A stretch of DNA of 64,000 bases from Sedimentitalea sp041224545 (GCF_041224545.1 NZ_JBGFGP010000166.1:309406-373405); one strand, 5' to 3'; numbered from the stretch's first letter, positions 8,048-17,546 are shown. Notes: generated by a model not told the origin, from the letters alone. Numbers and translations: made by a program.

Positions 8048-9469
8048 ATGAGCACTCCTTCACCGATCCTGATATGGTTCCGGCGCGATCTGCGTCTGTC
8101 CGACCACGCGGCACTGAGCGAGGCGGCGCAGAGCGGTCAGCCGGTAATACCCGTTTTCATACGCGATCCTGTGGTCGACTCGCTTGGTGCCGCTCCGCGG
8201 TTTCGGCTGGGGTTGGGGCTGGCGCGTTTTGCGCAATCCCTCGCAGACCGCGACAGCCGTCTGATCCTGCGCAGCGGCGACGCGCTGGAGACCTTGCAGA
8301 ACCTGATCCGGGAAACCGGGGCAGGGGCGGTGTACTGGTCACGCCTGTACGATCCGGATTCTGTCGAACGCGACACGCGGATCAAGTCGGAACTCAAGTC
8401 GCAGGGTATGACGGCGCGGTCCTTTGGCGGTCACCTGCTGTTTGAACCCTGGTCCGTGGAGACCGGCAGCGGCGGCTATTACAAGGTGTTCACCCCTTAC
8501 TGGAAATCCGTCAAGCAACGCGATGTCGAGGCCCCGCAGCCCGAACCATCGCGCCTCGTTGCTCCCGACGAATGGCCGGCTTCGGAAACGCTCGCTGACT
8601 GGCGACTCGACGATATGATGGATCGGGGCGCACGGATCGTTGGGAATCATGTCGATCCCGGCGAGGATGCGGCGATCGCGCGGCTTGATCAATTCATCGA
8701 AGATGATGTTGACACCTATGCGGATCGACGCGACATACCCGGTGTCGACGGAACCTCCGGCCTGTCGGACTATCTTAGCTTGGGAGAGATCAGCCCGCAT
8801 CGCTGCTGGCATGCGGGGTTGCGCGCGCGCCACGATGGCAAGAGCGGCGCTGAGACCTTTCTCAAGGAACTGGTGTGGCGCGAGTTTGCCTATCACCTGA
8901 TGCACCACACCCCGCATATCCTCAGGACCAGTTGGCGTGAGGAATGGGAAGCCTTTCCGTGGGAAACGGATCCTGACCATCCTCATGCGGTTGCCTGGAA
9001 ACAGGGGCGCACCGGCATCGAATTCGTCGATGCCGCGATGCGTGAAATGTACGTGACCGGACGGATGCATAATCGCGGGCGGATGATCGTCGCGAGCTAT
9101 CTGACCAAGCATCTGATGTGCCATTGGAAAACCGGCATGAACTGGTTCGCCGATTGCCTGACCGACTGGGATCCGGCGAGCAACGCGATGGGTTGGCAAT
9201 GGGCGGCGGGCTGCGGGCCTGACGCGTCACCCTATTTCAGGGTGTTCAATCCGGTGACCCAGCTTGACAAGTTCGACCGGGACAGACGTTACGTTCGACG
9301 CTGGATCGCCGAAGATCAGGACACGCCGGGCGAGGACGCGCTGGCGTATTTCAAGGCGGTGCCGCGTCGGTGGGGCTTGTCGCCAGAGGATGCCTACCCA
9401 TCCGCCGTCGTGTCCGCGGACGAGGGCAGGAAACGGGCGCTTTCCGCCTATGAATCGCGCAGCTTCTAG
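8048..9469 (+). CDS. phrB: Deoxyribodipyrimidine photolyase (cryptochrome/photolyase family)
   Basis: A 473-residue protein beginning ILIWFRRDLRLSDH, the start of the N-terminal antenna-binding domain. The FAD-binding C-terminal half has the class I pattern: FLKELVWREFAYHL, TGIEFVDAAMREMYVTGRMHNR and the closing DWDPASNAMGWQWAAGCG with PYFRVFNP. Photolyases repair UV-induced cyclobutane pyrimidine dimers using blue light. Trp and Asn residues of the repair site are present in the WHAG and MHNRGRM regions, which favours a CPD repair enzyme over a signalling cryptochrome. It sits ahead of cfa and trgAB in a run of stress genes. Confidence 0.93.
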   Translation: MSTPSPILIWFRRDLRLSDHAALSEAAQSGQPVIPVFIRDPVVDSLGAAPRFRLGLGLARFAQSLADRDSRLILRSGDALETLQNLIRETGAGAVYWSRLYDPDSVERDTRIKSELKSQGMTARSFGGHLLFEPWSVETGSGGYYKVFTPYWKSVKQRDVEAPQPEPSRLVAPDEWPASETLADWRLDDMMDRGARIVGNHVDPGEDAAIARLDQFIEDDVDTYADRRDIPGVDGTSGLSDYLSLGEISPHRCWHAGLRARHDGKSGAETFLKELVWREFAYHLMHHTPHILRTSWREEWEAFPWETDPDHPHAVAWKQGRTGIEFVDAAMREMYVTGRMHNRGRMIVASYLTKHLMCHWKTGMNWFADCLTDWDPASNAMGWQWAAGCGPDASPYFRVFNPVTQLDKFDRDRRYVRRWIAEDQDTPGEDALAYFKAVPRRWGLSPEDAYPSAVVSADEGRKRALSAYESRSF

Positions 9470-9545
9470 GGAAGGCGTCAGTTCCCTTGCCTGATATCCG
9501 GAGAGGAATTAACCTTTTCGCAGGGAAGTCACGGAGAGTGAGCCT

Positions 9546-10754
9546 ATGGTCCTTACGACAGTAGACGGGCAGGAGGATCTGCCCCGGTATTTCGCGCAGG
9601 CGATGGACACGGTGCAGCGCATGCAATGCGGTCGGCTGGATATCCACCTGGACGACGGACGGGTGTTTCGCGCCGAAGGACCGGAACCCGGCCCGGTTGC
9701 CGAACTGCATGTGCATCATCCCGATCTTTTTGCCCGGCTGGTGCGTGAAGGCGATCTCGGGTTTTGCGACGCTTACCTGGAAAACTGGTGGAGCACGCCC
9801 GATCTGCAGGCCTTCATGGATCTCGTGCATCTGGGCAACGATACGATCTATGACGGGTTTCCCGGAATGTCGCTGGTGCGCGCCTATGAACGCTTGCGGT
9901 TCTGGCTGCGGCGCAATCATCGGGAACAGGCGCGCAAGAACATCTCGTATCACTATGACCTTGGGAATGAGTTCTATGGTCTGTGGCTGGATGACACGAT
10001 GACCTATTCCAGCGCGTTGTTCACCACCGGGCAGGAAAGCCTCGAAATGGCGCAGACCGCGAAATATGCCAGCATGCTCGACCAGATGCAGGCCCGGCCC
10101 GGCGATCACATTCTTGAAATCGGCTGTGGCTGGGGTGGCTTCGCGGAATACGCGGCGCGGGAACGGGGCATGCGTGTGACCGGGCTGACAATCAGCGCGG
10201 AACAATTGAAATATGCGCGTGAACGGATCGAGAAAGCAGGCCTGAGCGAGCAGGTCACCTTCAAGATGCAGGATTATCGCGATGAAACCGGCACCTATGA
10301 CGGCATCGCCAGCATCGAGATGTTCGAAGCGGTGGGGGAAAAGTACTGGCCGGTGTTCTTCAACACCGTGCGCGAGCGGTTGAAACCTGGGGGAAATGCG
10401 ACGCTGCAGATCATCACCGTCGCCGATCGTCGGTGGGAGGTTTACAAGCGCGGTGTCGATTTCATTCAGAAGTACATTTTCCCCGGCGGCATGTTGCCCG
10501 CACCGTCGATCCTGCGGCAGCATATCGAAAAAGCGGATCTGACCGTTGCGCGCTCGATCGAGTTTGGCCCGAGCTATGATCTGACGCTGCGCCGCTGGCA
10601 TCAGACATTCAACGAAAAATGGGATGAAATCGCCCGGCTCGGCTTTGACGAGCGGTTCCGGCGCATGTGGAATTTCTACCTCACCTCCTGTGCGGCCGCT
10701 TTTGACAGTTCCAATGTCGATGTGACACAGATAACGGTGACGCGACCGACCTAG
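9546..10754 (+). CDS. cfa: Cyclopropane-fatty-acyl-phospholipid synthase
   Basis: A 402-residue SAM-dependent enzyme. The SAM-binding motif LEIGCGWGGFAEYA is at about residues 190-203. The typical NISYHYDLGNEFY stretch (132-144), MTYSSALF (152-159), IEMFEAVGEKYW, and the C-terminal FGPSYDLTLRRWH are all present. The enzyme adds a methylene bridge across double bases of membrane phospholipid acyl chains, a response to acid and stationary-phase stress. The start ATG follows a GGAG-type site. The next gene, trgA, follows by 15 bases with its binding site overlapping the cfa stop, so the two are probably cotranscribed. Confidence 0.93.
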   Translation: MVLTTVDGQEDLPRYFAQAMDTVQRMQCGRLDIHLDDGRVFRAEGPEPGPVAELHVHHPDLFARLVREGDLGFCDAYLENWWSTPDLQAFMDLVHLGNDTIYDGFPGMSLVRAYERLRFWLRRNHREQARKNISYHYDLGNEFYGLWLDDTMTYSSALFTTGQESLEMAQTAKYASMLDQMQARPGDHILEIGCGWGGFAEYAARERGMRVTGLTISAEQLKYARERIEKAGLSEQVTFKMQDYRDETGTYDGIASIEMFEAVGEKYWPVFFNTVRERLKPGGNATLQIITVADRRWEVYKRGVDFIQKYIFPGGMLPAPSILRQHIEKADLTVARSIEFGPSYDLTLRRWHQTFNEKWDEIARLGFDERFRRMWNFYLTSCAAAFDSSNVDVTQITVTRPT

Positions 10755-10769
10755 GAGCCGACCCGCCCG

Positions 10770-11210
10770 ATGCCCACTTCGTCACGTCTTGTCGCCGGCA
10801 TCTGCCTGGCGTTGCTGGCGTTCGTTCTGTCGCGGCAGATCATGCCGCTGATGCCCGAGGGGATGAATTTCGGATATTTCATCCATGTGAACATGGTGAT
10901 CGGGTTTCTGGTCGGCTGGAGCATCATGGGAAGCCGGGCAGGGCGGGGGATCACCGCGGCCATCAACAACGGGCTGACCGGTGCCGTGGTCCTGATATTC
11001 TGGGGGCTCTTCGTGCAGTCCTGTTACGGAATGGTCGATCAGGCGATGAACGACCGCTTCGATGGGCCGCTTGAGGCACTTCTCGCCATCTTCGATATTG
11101 CAGCCGGATACCTGACGGTCATCCTGGTTCCGATTGTCATCGCGACAACACTTGTTGGCGGTGCCTTGTCGGGGCTGGCAAGCGAATTGGCATGGCGTCG
11201 CTGGCGCTGA
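10770..11210 (+). CDS. trgA: TrgA-family membrane protein (tellurite resistance)
   Basis: A 146-residue protein with four predicted membrane segments, at about residues 5-25, 35-55, 68-90 and 112-135. It matches the TrgA family by its SRLVAGICLALLAF start, MNFGYFIHVNM and GSRAGRGITAAINNG. trgA was described in Rhodobacter sphaeroides as part of a trgA-trgB-cysK locus contributing to high-level tellurite resistance; the same order occurs here. Its biochemical activity is unknown. AGGAG at 10753-10757 overlaps the cfa stop codon. Confidence 0.85.
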   Translation: MPTSSRLVAGICLALLAFVLSRQIMPLMPEGMNFGYFIHVNMVIGFLVGWSIMGSRAGRGITAAINNGLTGAVVLIFWGLFVQSCYGMVDQAMNDRFDGPLEALLAIFDIAAGYLTVILVPIVIATTLVGGALSGLASELAWRRWR

Positions 11211-11229
11211 TCACAGGAGCAGATATAAA

Positions 11230-12351
11230 TTGGCTGATTTCTTTTTCTATGGCACGCTGCGCCATTTGCCCTTGTTGCGGATTGTTCTGGGGCGCGCCGG
11301 GGACACCCTGCGGGTCAGCGCAGCGAGGCTTGCGGATCATGGGGTTTTCCAACTCGGAGACGAGCCGTTTCCCCATTTCGCATCGGTCGCCGGCTCCTCG
11401 GCAACGGGTATCCTGCTACGGGATGTCTCCGAGGACGAGGCGCAGCGGTTGCAGTTTTACGAAAGCGCGTTCGGGTATCGCCGTCACGAGGTTTCGGTGC
11501 GCACGGACGAAGGCGATCAGGTCGCGGCACATGTATTCTACCCCGATGACGCCGGTCAGGCCACCGACCGTAAGTGGTCGCTGCCCGATTGGGAACGTGA
11601 CTGGGCAGAGATCAGCCTGTGCGCCGCCGAGGAGGCGATGGCGTGGTTCGGTCGCAAGAACGCACAAGAGATGGCACAGGCGTTTCCGGGTATGCGCCGC
11701 CGGGCCTCGGCACTGGTCGCAGGGCGTCGGCGGACGGCTGATCCCGAACGGGACCTGTCGCGCGATGTGCGGGTCGCGTCACACCATCATCCCTATACCA
11801 AGTTCTTTTCCCTGCAGGAAATCGATGTGCAGGTGCGTCAGTATGATGGCGAGATGAGCGATGTTCTGAACCGTGCGGCAATCCTGGTCGGAGAGGCGGC
11901 TGTTGTGCTGCCCTACGATCCACTGCGCGACTGCGTGATGCTGATCGAGCAGTTTCGTGCGCCGGTCTACATGGTGGGCGATCCTTCTCCCTGGGTCTGG
12001 GAGCCTGTCGCCGGGCTGCTGGAACCCGGTGAACCGGCAGAAGAGGCCGCCCGCCGCGAGGCGCTGGAAGAGGCGGGGCTGGCGCTCGGTCGGCTGGAGT
12101 CGGCCGGCAAGATGTATTCCAGTACGGGCTCATCGACGGAATATCTGCATCTTTTCGTCGGGTTCGCGAATCTGCGGGGCGATGTCACCGGGACTGGAGG
12201 GACGGATGAAGGCGAGGATATTCGCAGCAAGGTGATCGGTTATGACGAGTTGATGCGGGGGATTGACGCAGAGGAGTACAAGGACATGCCGTTGATCACC
12301 ACGGCGCTCTGGCTGGCCCGACATCGCGAACGCCTGCGCAGAACCGCCTAA
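11230..12351 (+). CDS. trgB: TrgB: gamma-glutamylcyclotransferase-like plus NUDIX hydrolase fusion
   Basis: A 373-residue two-domain protein. Residues 1-110 begin ADFFFYGTLRHLPLL, the start of the gamma-glutamylcyclotransferase/AIG2 fold. The C-terminal part carries a complete Nudix box with the G-x5-E-x7-RE-x2-EE-x-G spacing at about residues 261-284, of the ADP-sugar pyrophosphatase type. The start is a TTG at 11230: AGGAG stands at 11215-11219 and the protein then begins exactly at the domain; upstream frame sequence overlaps trgA and looks non-coding. It lies between trgA and cysK as in the Rhodobacter tellurite-resistance locus. The substrate is unknown; coupling to glutathione or cysteine metabolism is an inference from cysK. 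Confidence 0.88.
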   Translation: MADFFFYGTLRHLPLLRIVLGRAGDTLRVSAARLADHGVFQLGDEPFPHFASVAGSSATGILLRDVSEDEAQRLQFYESAFGYRRHEVSVRTDEGDQVAAHVFYPDDAGQATDRKWSLPDWERDWAEISLCAAEEAMAWFGRKNAQEMAQAFPGMRRRASALVAGRRRTADPERDLSRDVRVASHHHPYTKFFSLQEIDVQVRQYDGEMSDVLNRAAILVGEAAVVLPYDPLRDCVMLIEQFRAPVYMVGDPSPWVWEPVAGLLEPGEPAEEAARREALEEAGLALGRLESAGKMYSSTGSSTEYLHLFVGFANLRGDVTGTGGTDEGEDIRSKVIGYDELMRGIDAEEYKDMPLITTALWLARHRERLRRTA

Positions 12352-12423
12352 CTTCTGCGCCACGGCGCTTGAGGTCGGCAAGGTCCGGCGATACACGGGG
12401 CAGGAACAAGTTTTGAGGGCATC

Positions 12424-13458
12424 ATGCATATCGCACGTGATCTGGCCGGGGCCGTAGGGAATACACCGTTGATCCGGCTGCGCCGCGTCAGCGCGGAAAC
12501 CGGTTGTGAAATTCTGGGCAAGGCCGAATTCATGAACCCGGGCCAATCGGTCAAGGATCGTGCGGCGCTGTTCATCATTCGCGATGCGATTGCGCGCGGC
12601 GAATTGCAACCGGGCGGCACCATCGTCGAGGGAACGGCCGGCAATACCGGGATCGGGCTGGCGCTGGTCGGGGCCTCGATGGGGTTCAAGACGGTCATCG
12701 TGATCCCGGAAACCCAGAGCGAAGAGAAAAAGGACATGCTGCGCCTTGCGGGGGCAGAACTGGTGCAGGTGCCCGCGGCCCCGTATCGGAACCCCAACAA
12801 CTTCGTGCGATATTCCGAACGGCTGGCGAAGGAACTGGCGAAAACCGAACCGAACGGCGCCATCTGGGCGAACCAGTTTGACAATGTCTCCAACCGGCAG
12901 GCGCATGTCGAAACCACGGGCCCCGAGATATGGGCGCAGACCGAAGGCCGCGTCGATGGCTTTGTGAGTGCGGTTGGCTCGGGCGGAACGCTTGCCGGCG
13001 TCGCCGAGGCGTTGCAGCCCAAGGGCGTCAAGATTGCGCTGGCCGATCCGATGGGCGCGGCGCTTTTCAGCTATTACACCACCGGCGAACTGGCTAGCGA
13101 GGGCAGCAGCATCGCGGAAGGCATCGGACAGGTGCGCATTACCGAGAACCTGAAAGGCTTCAAGCCGGATTTTGCATATCAGATCCCGGATGAAGAAGCG
13201 TTGCCATACGTGTTCGACCTTCTGCGTGACGAGGGGCTGGTGATGGGCGGTTCGACCGCGATCAACATTGCAGGCGCTGTACACATGGCGCGCGAGATGG
13301 GACCGGGGCACACCATCGTCACCGTGCTCTGCGATTACGGCACGCGGTATCAGTCCAAGCTCTTCAACCCGGATTTCCTGAAAGACAAGAACCTGCCAGT
13401 GCCCGCGTGGATGACACGGGGGCCGGTCTCGATTCCCGGCGTTTTCGAGGACGTCTGA
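12424..13458 (+). CDS. cysK: Cysteine synthase A
   Basis: A 344-residue fold-type II PLP enzyme with the PLP lysine at residue 44 in NPGQSVKDRAA. The phosphate loop is GTAGNTGIG and the cofactor-anchoring glycine-rich loop is SAVGSGGTLAGV. It makes L-cysteine from O-acetylserine and sulfide. Cysteine synthases contribute to tellurite tolerance in several bacteria, which explains its fixed place after trgAB. GAGG precedes the ATG. The mechanosensitive channel gene starts one base after its stop, so they form one transcription unit. Confidence 0.92.
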   Translation: MHIARDLAGAVGNTPLIRLRRVSAETGCEILGKAEFMNPGQSVKDRAALFIIRDAIARGELQPGGTIVEGTAGNTGIGLALVGASMGFKTVIVIPETQSEEKKDMLRLAGAELVQVPAAPYRNPNNFVRYSERLAKELAKTEPNGAIWANQFDNVSNRQAHVETTGPEIWAQTEGRVDGFVSAVGSGGTLAGVAEALQPKGVKIALADPMGAALFSYYTTGELASEGSSIAEGIGQVRITENLKGFKPDFAYQIPDEEALPYVFDLLRDEGLVMGGSTAINIAGAVHMAREMGPGHTIVTVLCDYGTRYQSKLFNPDFLKDKNLPVPAWMTRGPVSIPGVFEDV

Positions 13459-13459
13459 C

Positions 13460-15892
13460 ATGCGGCCGCTGCGCGCCCTTCTGTTCGCGCTGTTCTCGAT
13501 TGCCTTGCTGTCGGTCGGAACGCTGGCTGGCGCGCAGCAATATACCGATGATCAACGCGCATTCCACGACCGCTGGCTGGCCACGGCGCAGCGCGCCGAA
13601 GCGGTACTGAACACCAAGCGGGCTTCCAACGCGTCGCTGGAACAGCTTCGCGCGGAGATCGTGGAGTTTCGAGATACGTTCAACTCCGGTCGTGATCGCA
13701 ACAGCGACCGGATTCAAACACTCGAAAGCCAGCTTGAGGCGCTCGGCCCGCCGCCTGAGGACGGCGCGACCGAGGCCGAGGACATTGCAGATCTACGACA
13801 GCGCCTGAATGATCAACTCGACAACCTGCGCGTGCCGCAGGTCATCTCGGAAGAGGCCTATAGCCGCGCCAATGGCCTGATAAGTGAAATCGACACGGCG
13901 ATCTGGTCTAGCACCAAGCAGGAACTCTTGTCACGTGGACCATCGCCGCTGAACCTGGCGTTGCTGCCCGAGGCCTATCGCGAAACGCGACAGGCCATTC
14001 GGCGGCTCTTTCATGAGACAAGAGAGAATATCGGGATCGCGGCGGTCCGGGCGCAGGTACAGGACCGATTGCCTGCGATTGCAGCCCTCACGGTTATCGG
14101 GCTGATCCTGCTCGTCAAAGGCAAACGGTGGTCCGACCGGATAGGTAAATACCTGCGCTCGTTCGGCGGGGCCGGGAGTGGTGTCTGGACCTTCGTGATC
14201 TCGCTGACACGTATCCTGATCCCCTGGGTCGGTGTCGTCTTTCTTTGCGGTGCGATGCAGTTTTCCGGCATTCTCGGCGTGCGGGGCACGCTGCTGGTGC
14301 AGCAGATACCCTATCTTGCCGCGATATTCCTGTATCTCGACTGGATCCGCAGGCAATTCGTCACCCACGCGGTCAATATCGATCCGGAGGGTCACGTTGC
14401 GGCGAATGCGACGAAATACAGGATCTATGTGGGTCTGCTGGCGTTGTCCCTGGTCCTGCATGATCTGATTCGCCTGTTCGAACGGATTGACTCTCCCTCT
14501 TCCGGAACGCTTGCGGTCATTTACTTTCCACTGATCCTGGCAACGGGTCTATTGCTCTTGCGGGTGATGCGGCTGAGCAGACCACCTGCTCCCGAGGTCG
14601 AAAAAGGCGAAGGAGACGACGGCCGCAGGGTCGGGTTTTCCAGCGTCATCGACATGGTGCAGCGTATTGTATACATGCTCGGGATTCTGTCGCCGTTGCT
14701 GGCGATTTTCGGATATGTCCCCGCCGCTGTAGCAATTGTCTTTCCGGCGGTTGAGACAATCGCGCTCATGGCGACTTTCGTCATTCTTCACCGCTTCATC
14801 GCCAACGTCTACGGATGGGTTTCAGGCAAGGGCGAGGCGGCGGCGGACTCGCTGCTGATCGTCATTGTCGGGTTCGTGCTGACGCTTCTGGCATTGCCGA
14901 TCCTGGCCCTGATCTGGGGCGCGCGCCCGGCTCAGCTTGCCGAAGCCTGGTCGCTGCTCATGAGCGGTTTCGTCATCGGCGGGATCCGGATTTCGCCGAC
15001 AATCTTCATCGTGTTCGCCGTGGTCTTTGCGATCGGCTATACTTTGACGCGGCTGTTGCAAAGCGGGCTGCGCAATTCGCTGCTGCCAAAGACACGGATG
15101 GATCCCGGCGGACAGAACGCTGTGGTGTCCGGGGTCGGGTATATCGGTATCTTCATCACGACACTGGTGGCAATCATCAGCGCCGGTATCGATCTGACCG
15201 CGCTCGGTTACGTGGCCGGTGCGCTGTCGGTCGGCATCGGGTTCGGCCTTCAGAACATCGTGTCCAATTTTGTCTCGGGCATCATTCTGCTGATCGAGCG
15301 TCCGATTTCCAAGGGCGACTGGATCGATGTGAACGGCCAGATGGGCTATGTGCGCGATATCGCGGTGCGCTCCACGCGGATCGAGACCTTTGACCGGACC
15401 GATGTGATCGTGCCGAACTCGGATCTCATCAGCGGCACAGTGACCAATTACACGCGTGGCAACACCATCGGACGCGTCATCGTTCCTGTTGGCATTGCCT
15501 ACGGAACCGATACCCGCAAGGTCGAAACCATCCTGTCCGAAGTCGCGAATGCGCACCCCATGGTGTTGGCGCATCCGGCTCCGAGCGTGGTGTTCAAGGG
15601 GTTCGGAGCGGACTCGCTGGATTTCGAAATCCGCGCGATCCTTCGGGATGTGAACTGGGTTCTGTCGGTCAAGTCCGACATGAATCACGAGATCGCGCGT
15701 CGTTTTGTCGAGGAAGGGATCGAAATCCCCTTCGCGCAGCGCGACATCTGGATTCGCAATCCCGAGGCGCTTGGCACAGTGCCTGCCGAAGAGGGGTCCG
15801 GGGACACCGCGACGCCTGACGCTTCGCCGTCTTCGAAACCGGTTGAGATGACCGAGGTCGATATGGATAACGACGCCGGGGATGACTACTGA
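13460..15892 (+). CDS. Large MscS-family mechanosensitive channel with N-terminal periplasmic domain
   Basis: An 810-residue protein. It starts with a signal peptide (about 1-26, ending AGAQQ) and a coiled, charged periplasmic region to about residue 190 (DUF3772 type). Many membrane segments follow, then the MscS pore and vestibule: GALSVGIGFGLQNIVSNF (about 588-606) and ERPISKGDWIDVNG. The C-terminus is soluble and acidic. Such MscK/MscM-like channels release solutes under hypo-osmotic shock, useful in a cell that stores betaine or DMSP. It starts one base after the cysK stop, so translation may be coupled. Confidence 0.9.
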   Translation: MRPLRALLFALFSIALLSVGTLAGAQQYTDDQRAFHDRWLATAQRAEAVLNTKRASNASLEQLRAEIVEFRDTFNSGRDRNSDRIQTLESQLEALGPPPEDGATEAEDIADLRQRLNDQLDNLRVPQVISEEAYSRANGLISEIDTAIWSSTKQELLSRGPSPLNLALLPEAYRETRQAIRRLFHETRENIGIAAVRAQVQDRLPAIAALTVIGLILLVKGKRWSDRIGKYLRSFGGAGSGVWTFVISLTRILIPWVGVVFLCGAMQFSGILGVRGTLLVQQIPYLAAIFLYLDWIRRQFVTHAVNIDPEGHVAANATKYRIYVGLLALSLVLHDLIRLFERIDSPSSGTLAVIYFPLILATGLLLLRVMRLSRPPAPEVEKGEGDDGRRVGFSSVIDMVQRIVYMLGILSPLLAIFGYVPAAVAIVFPAVETIALMATFVILHRFIANVYGWVSGKGEAAADSLLIVIVGFVLTLLALPILALIWGARPAQLAEAWSLLMSGFVIGGIRISPTIFIVFAVVFAIGYTLTRLLQSGLRNSLLPKTRMDPGGQNAVVSGVGYIGIFITTLVAIISAGIDLTALGYVAGALSVGIGFGLQNIVSNFVSGIILLIERPISKGDWIDVNGQMGYVRDIAVRSTRIETFDRTDVIVPNSDLISGTVTNYTRGNTIGRVIVPVGIAYGTDTRKVETILSEVANAHPMVLAHPAPSVVFKGFGADSLDFEIRAILRDVNWVLSVKSDMNHEIARRFVEEGIEIPFAQRDIWIRNPEALGTVPAEEGSGDTATPDASPSSKPVEMTEVDMDNDAGDDY

Positions 15893-16025
15893 AAATTCCT
15901 GTCGCGTTAGCGACGGGGTGGCCGGACCAGCGTGGGTGCGCGAGTGCCGCAACGTATTCGTGTCACAGTTCTCTCTCGCCAAGCGCGGCGGCCATCCCCG
16001 ATCGTGCGGGGTCTGAGCCTGAGTG

Positions 16026-16865
16026 CTATCTCTGGCTGCGTGCCATGAAGGCCAAGCGTTCGAATAGGTGCACATCCTGCTCGTTCTTGAGCAAGGCACC
16101 ATGCAGTTTCGGCAGCGCGTTGGCCCCGTCCCGCTTGAGATCTTCTGCGGTCAGATCCTCGGCCAGAAGCAACTTCAACCAGTCGAGCACCTCGGATGTC
16201 GACGGTTTCTTCTTGAGTCCCGGCTGGTCGCGCAGTTCGTAGAACTGGGTCAGGGCGGTGGTCAGCAGCGAGTCCTTGATGCCGGGATGGTGGACTTCGA
16301 CAATCTTGCGCATCGTCGCCTCATCCGGGAAGCGGATGTAGTGAAAGAAGCAACGTCGCAGAAACGCGTCGGGCAGTTCCTTTTCATTGTTCGAGGTGAT
16401 GATGACAACCGGGCGCTGCGCCGCGCGAATTGTTTCGCCGGTTTCGTAGACAAAGAACTCCATCTTGTCGAGTTCCTGAAGCAGGTCATTTGGAAACTCG
16501 ATATCGGCCTTGTCGATCTCATCGATCAGCAGAACCACTTTTTCCTCGGATTCGAACGCCTGCCAGAGTTTGCCTTTCCTGATGTAGTTTGACACGTCAT
16601 GCACCCGTTCTTCGCCAAGCTGGCTGTCGCGCAGGCGGCTCACCGCGTCATATTCATAGAGGCCCTGTTGCGCGCGGGTGGTGGATTTCACGTTCCACTC
16701 GATCATCCGCAGGCCCAGGGAGTCGGCGACCTGACGCGCAAGTTCTGTCTTGCCGGTTCCGGGCTCGCCCTTGACCAGCAGAGGGCGCTCCAGAGTGACC
16801 GCGGCGTTGACGGCGATGGTCAGGTCACTTGTCGCTACGTAACTTTCGGTGCCTTGAAATTTCAT
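16026..16865 (-). CDS. MoxR-family AAA+ ATPase
   Basis: A 279-residue AAA+ protein with Walker A GEPGTGKTE (about 34-42), Walker B VLLIDEIDKAD (about 110-120) and sensor 1 VIITSNNEKELPDAF. MoxR ATPases act as chaperones that insert cofactors or assemble complexes, normally with a von Willebrand factor A protein encoded next door. No such partner is adjacent here: dksA is divergent upstream and the mscS gene converges downstream. The start is the ATG at 16865 rather than a GTG 30 bases upstream, because AAAGGG precedes it and the protein then begins MKFQGTESYV. Confidence 0.88.
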   Translation of the reverse strand: MKFQGTESYVATSDLTIAVNAAVTLERPLLVKGEPGTGKTELARQVADSLGLRMIEWNVKSTTRAQQGLYEYDAVSRLRDSQLGEERVHDVSNYIRKGKLWQAFESEEKVVLLIDEIDKADIEFPNDLLQELDKMEFFVYETGETIRAAQRPVVIITSNNEKELPDAFLRRCFFHYIRFPDEATMRKIVEVHHPGIKDSLLTTALTQFYELRDQPGLKKKPSTSEVLDWLKLLLAEDLTAEDLKRDGANALPKLHGALLKNEQDVHLFERLAFMARSQR

Positions 16866-17049
16866 GTTTTTACAACCCTTTGGTGTTGGTTCCACGGGGG
16901 AGACCGGTTGGCCGTGCTTTTAACCCGAGCCGCGCAGGATTGTGTAGTGACATTCTGAATAGCGTCAGCTAAACGCAGCCACAGTGAGGAGCCGGTTATC
17001 CAGGGAAGTACCATTGCCAGACGATGTTGGCCAATCCAAGGGAGCTAAG

Positions 17050-17472
17050 ATGAAGCAGGACGTTTTTCTGCCGGATGACTATCGCCCGGCCGAGGATGAG
17101 CCGTTTATGAATGACATGCAGCTGGAATATTTCCGCCGCAAGTTGATCGACTGGAAGAACGAGTTGTTGGCGGGTAGCCGCGATACCATCGAAGGATTGC
17201 AGGACGGGACACGCAACATTCCGGATGTTGCCGACCGTGCCAGCGAAGAGACCGATCGGGCGCTTGAATTGCGCACTCGGGACCGCCAGCGAAAGCTGGT
17301 TGCCAAGATCGACAGCGCCCTGCGCCGGGTGGAGGACGGCGAATACGGCTATTGCGAAGTGACGGGAGAACCGATTTCGCTGAAGCGGCTGGATGCACGC
17401 CCGATCGCCACCATGAGCCTTGAGGCGCAGGAACGGCATGAACGGCGCGAGAAAGTGCACCGCGACGACTGA
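17050..17472 (+). CDS. dksA: DksA-type RNA polymerase-binding transcription factor, zinc site largely lost
   Basis: A 140-residue protein. A long coiled coil spans about residues 25-105, with the tip PDVADRASEE keeping the Asp and Ala residues that act in the RNA polymerase secondary channel. The zinc-finger region YGYCEVTGEPI has only one of the four classical cysteines; the second CxxC position is occupied by residues around MSLEAQERHE. Cysteine-poor DksA proteins of Rhodobacter are known to be functional. It is expected to work with ppGpp on rRNA and stress promoters. Start ATG at 17050 with GGAG at 17041-17044. A terminator follows the gene. Confidence 0.9.
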   Translation: MKQDVFLPDDYRPAEDEPFMNDMQLEYFRRKLIDWKNELLAGSRDTIEGLQDGTRNIPDVADRASEETDRALELRTRDRQRKLVAKIDSALRRVEDGEYGYCEVTGEPISLKRLDARPIATMSLEAQERHERREKVHRDD

Positions 17473-17502
17473 TCGCCCGGACCGGGTGTGACGAACTGTG
17501 TA

Positions 17503-17534
17503 CGCCGGGGCGCTTGCTCCGGCGTTTGTTGTTT
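17503..17534 (+). terminator. Rho-independent terminator after dksA
   Basis: CGCCGGGG (17503-17510) pairs with CTCCGGCG (17517-17524) with one G-U, around a CGCTTG loop, followed by TTTGTTGTTT. It ends the dksA unit 31 bases after its stop and separates it from the monooxygenase gene. Confidence 0.8.
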
Positions 17535-17546
17535 CAGGGGGGCACC

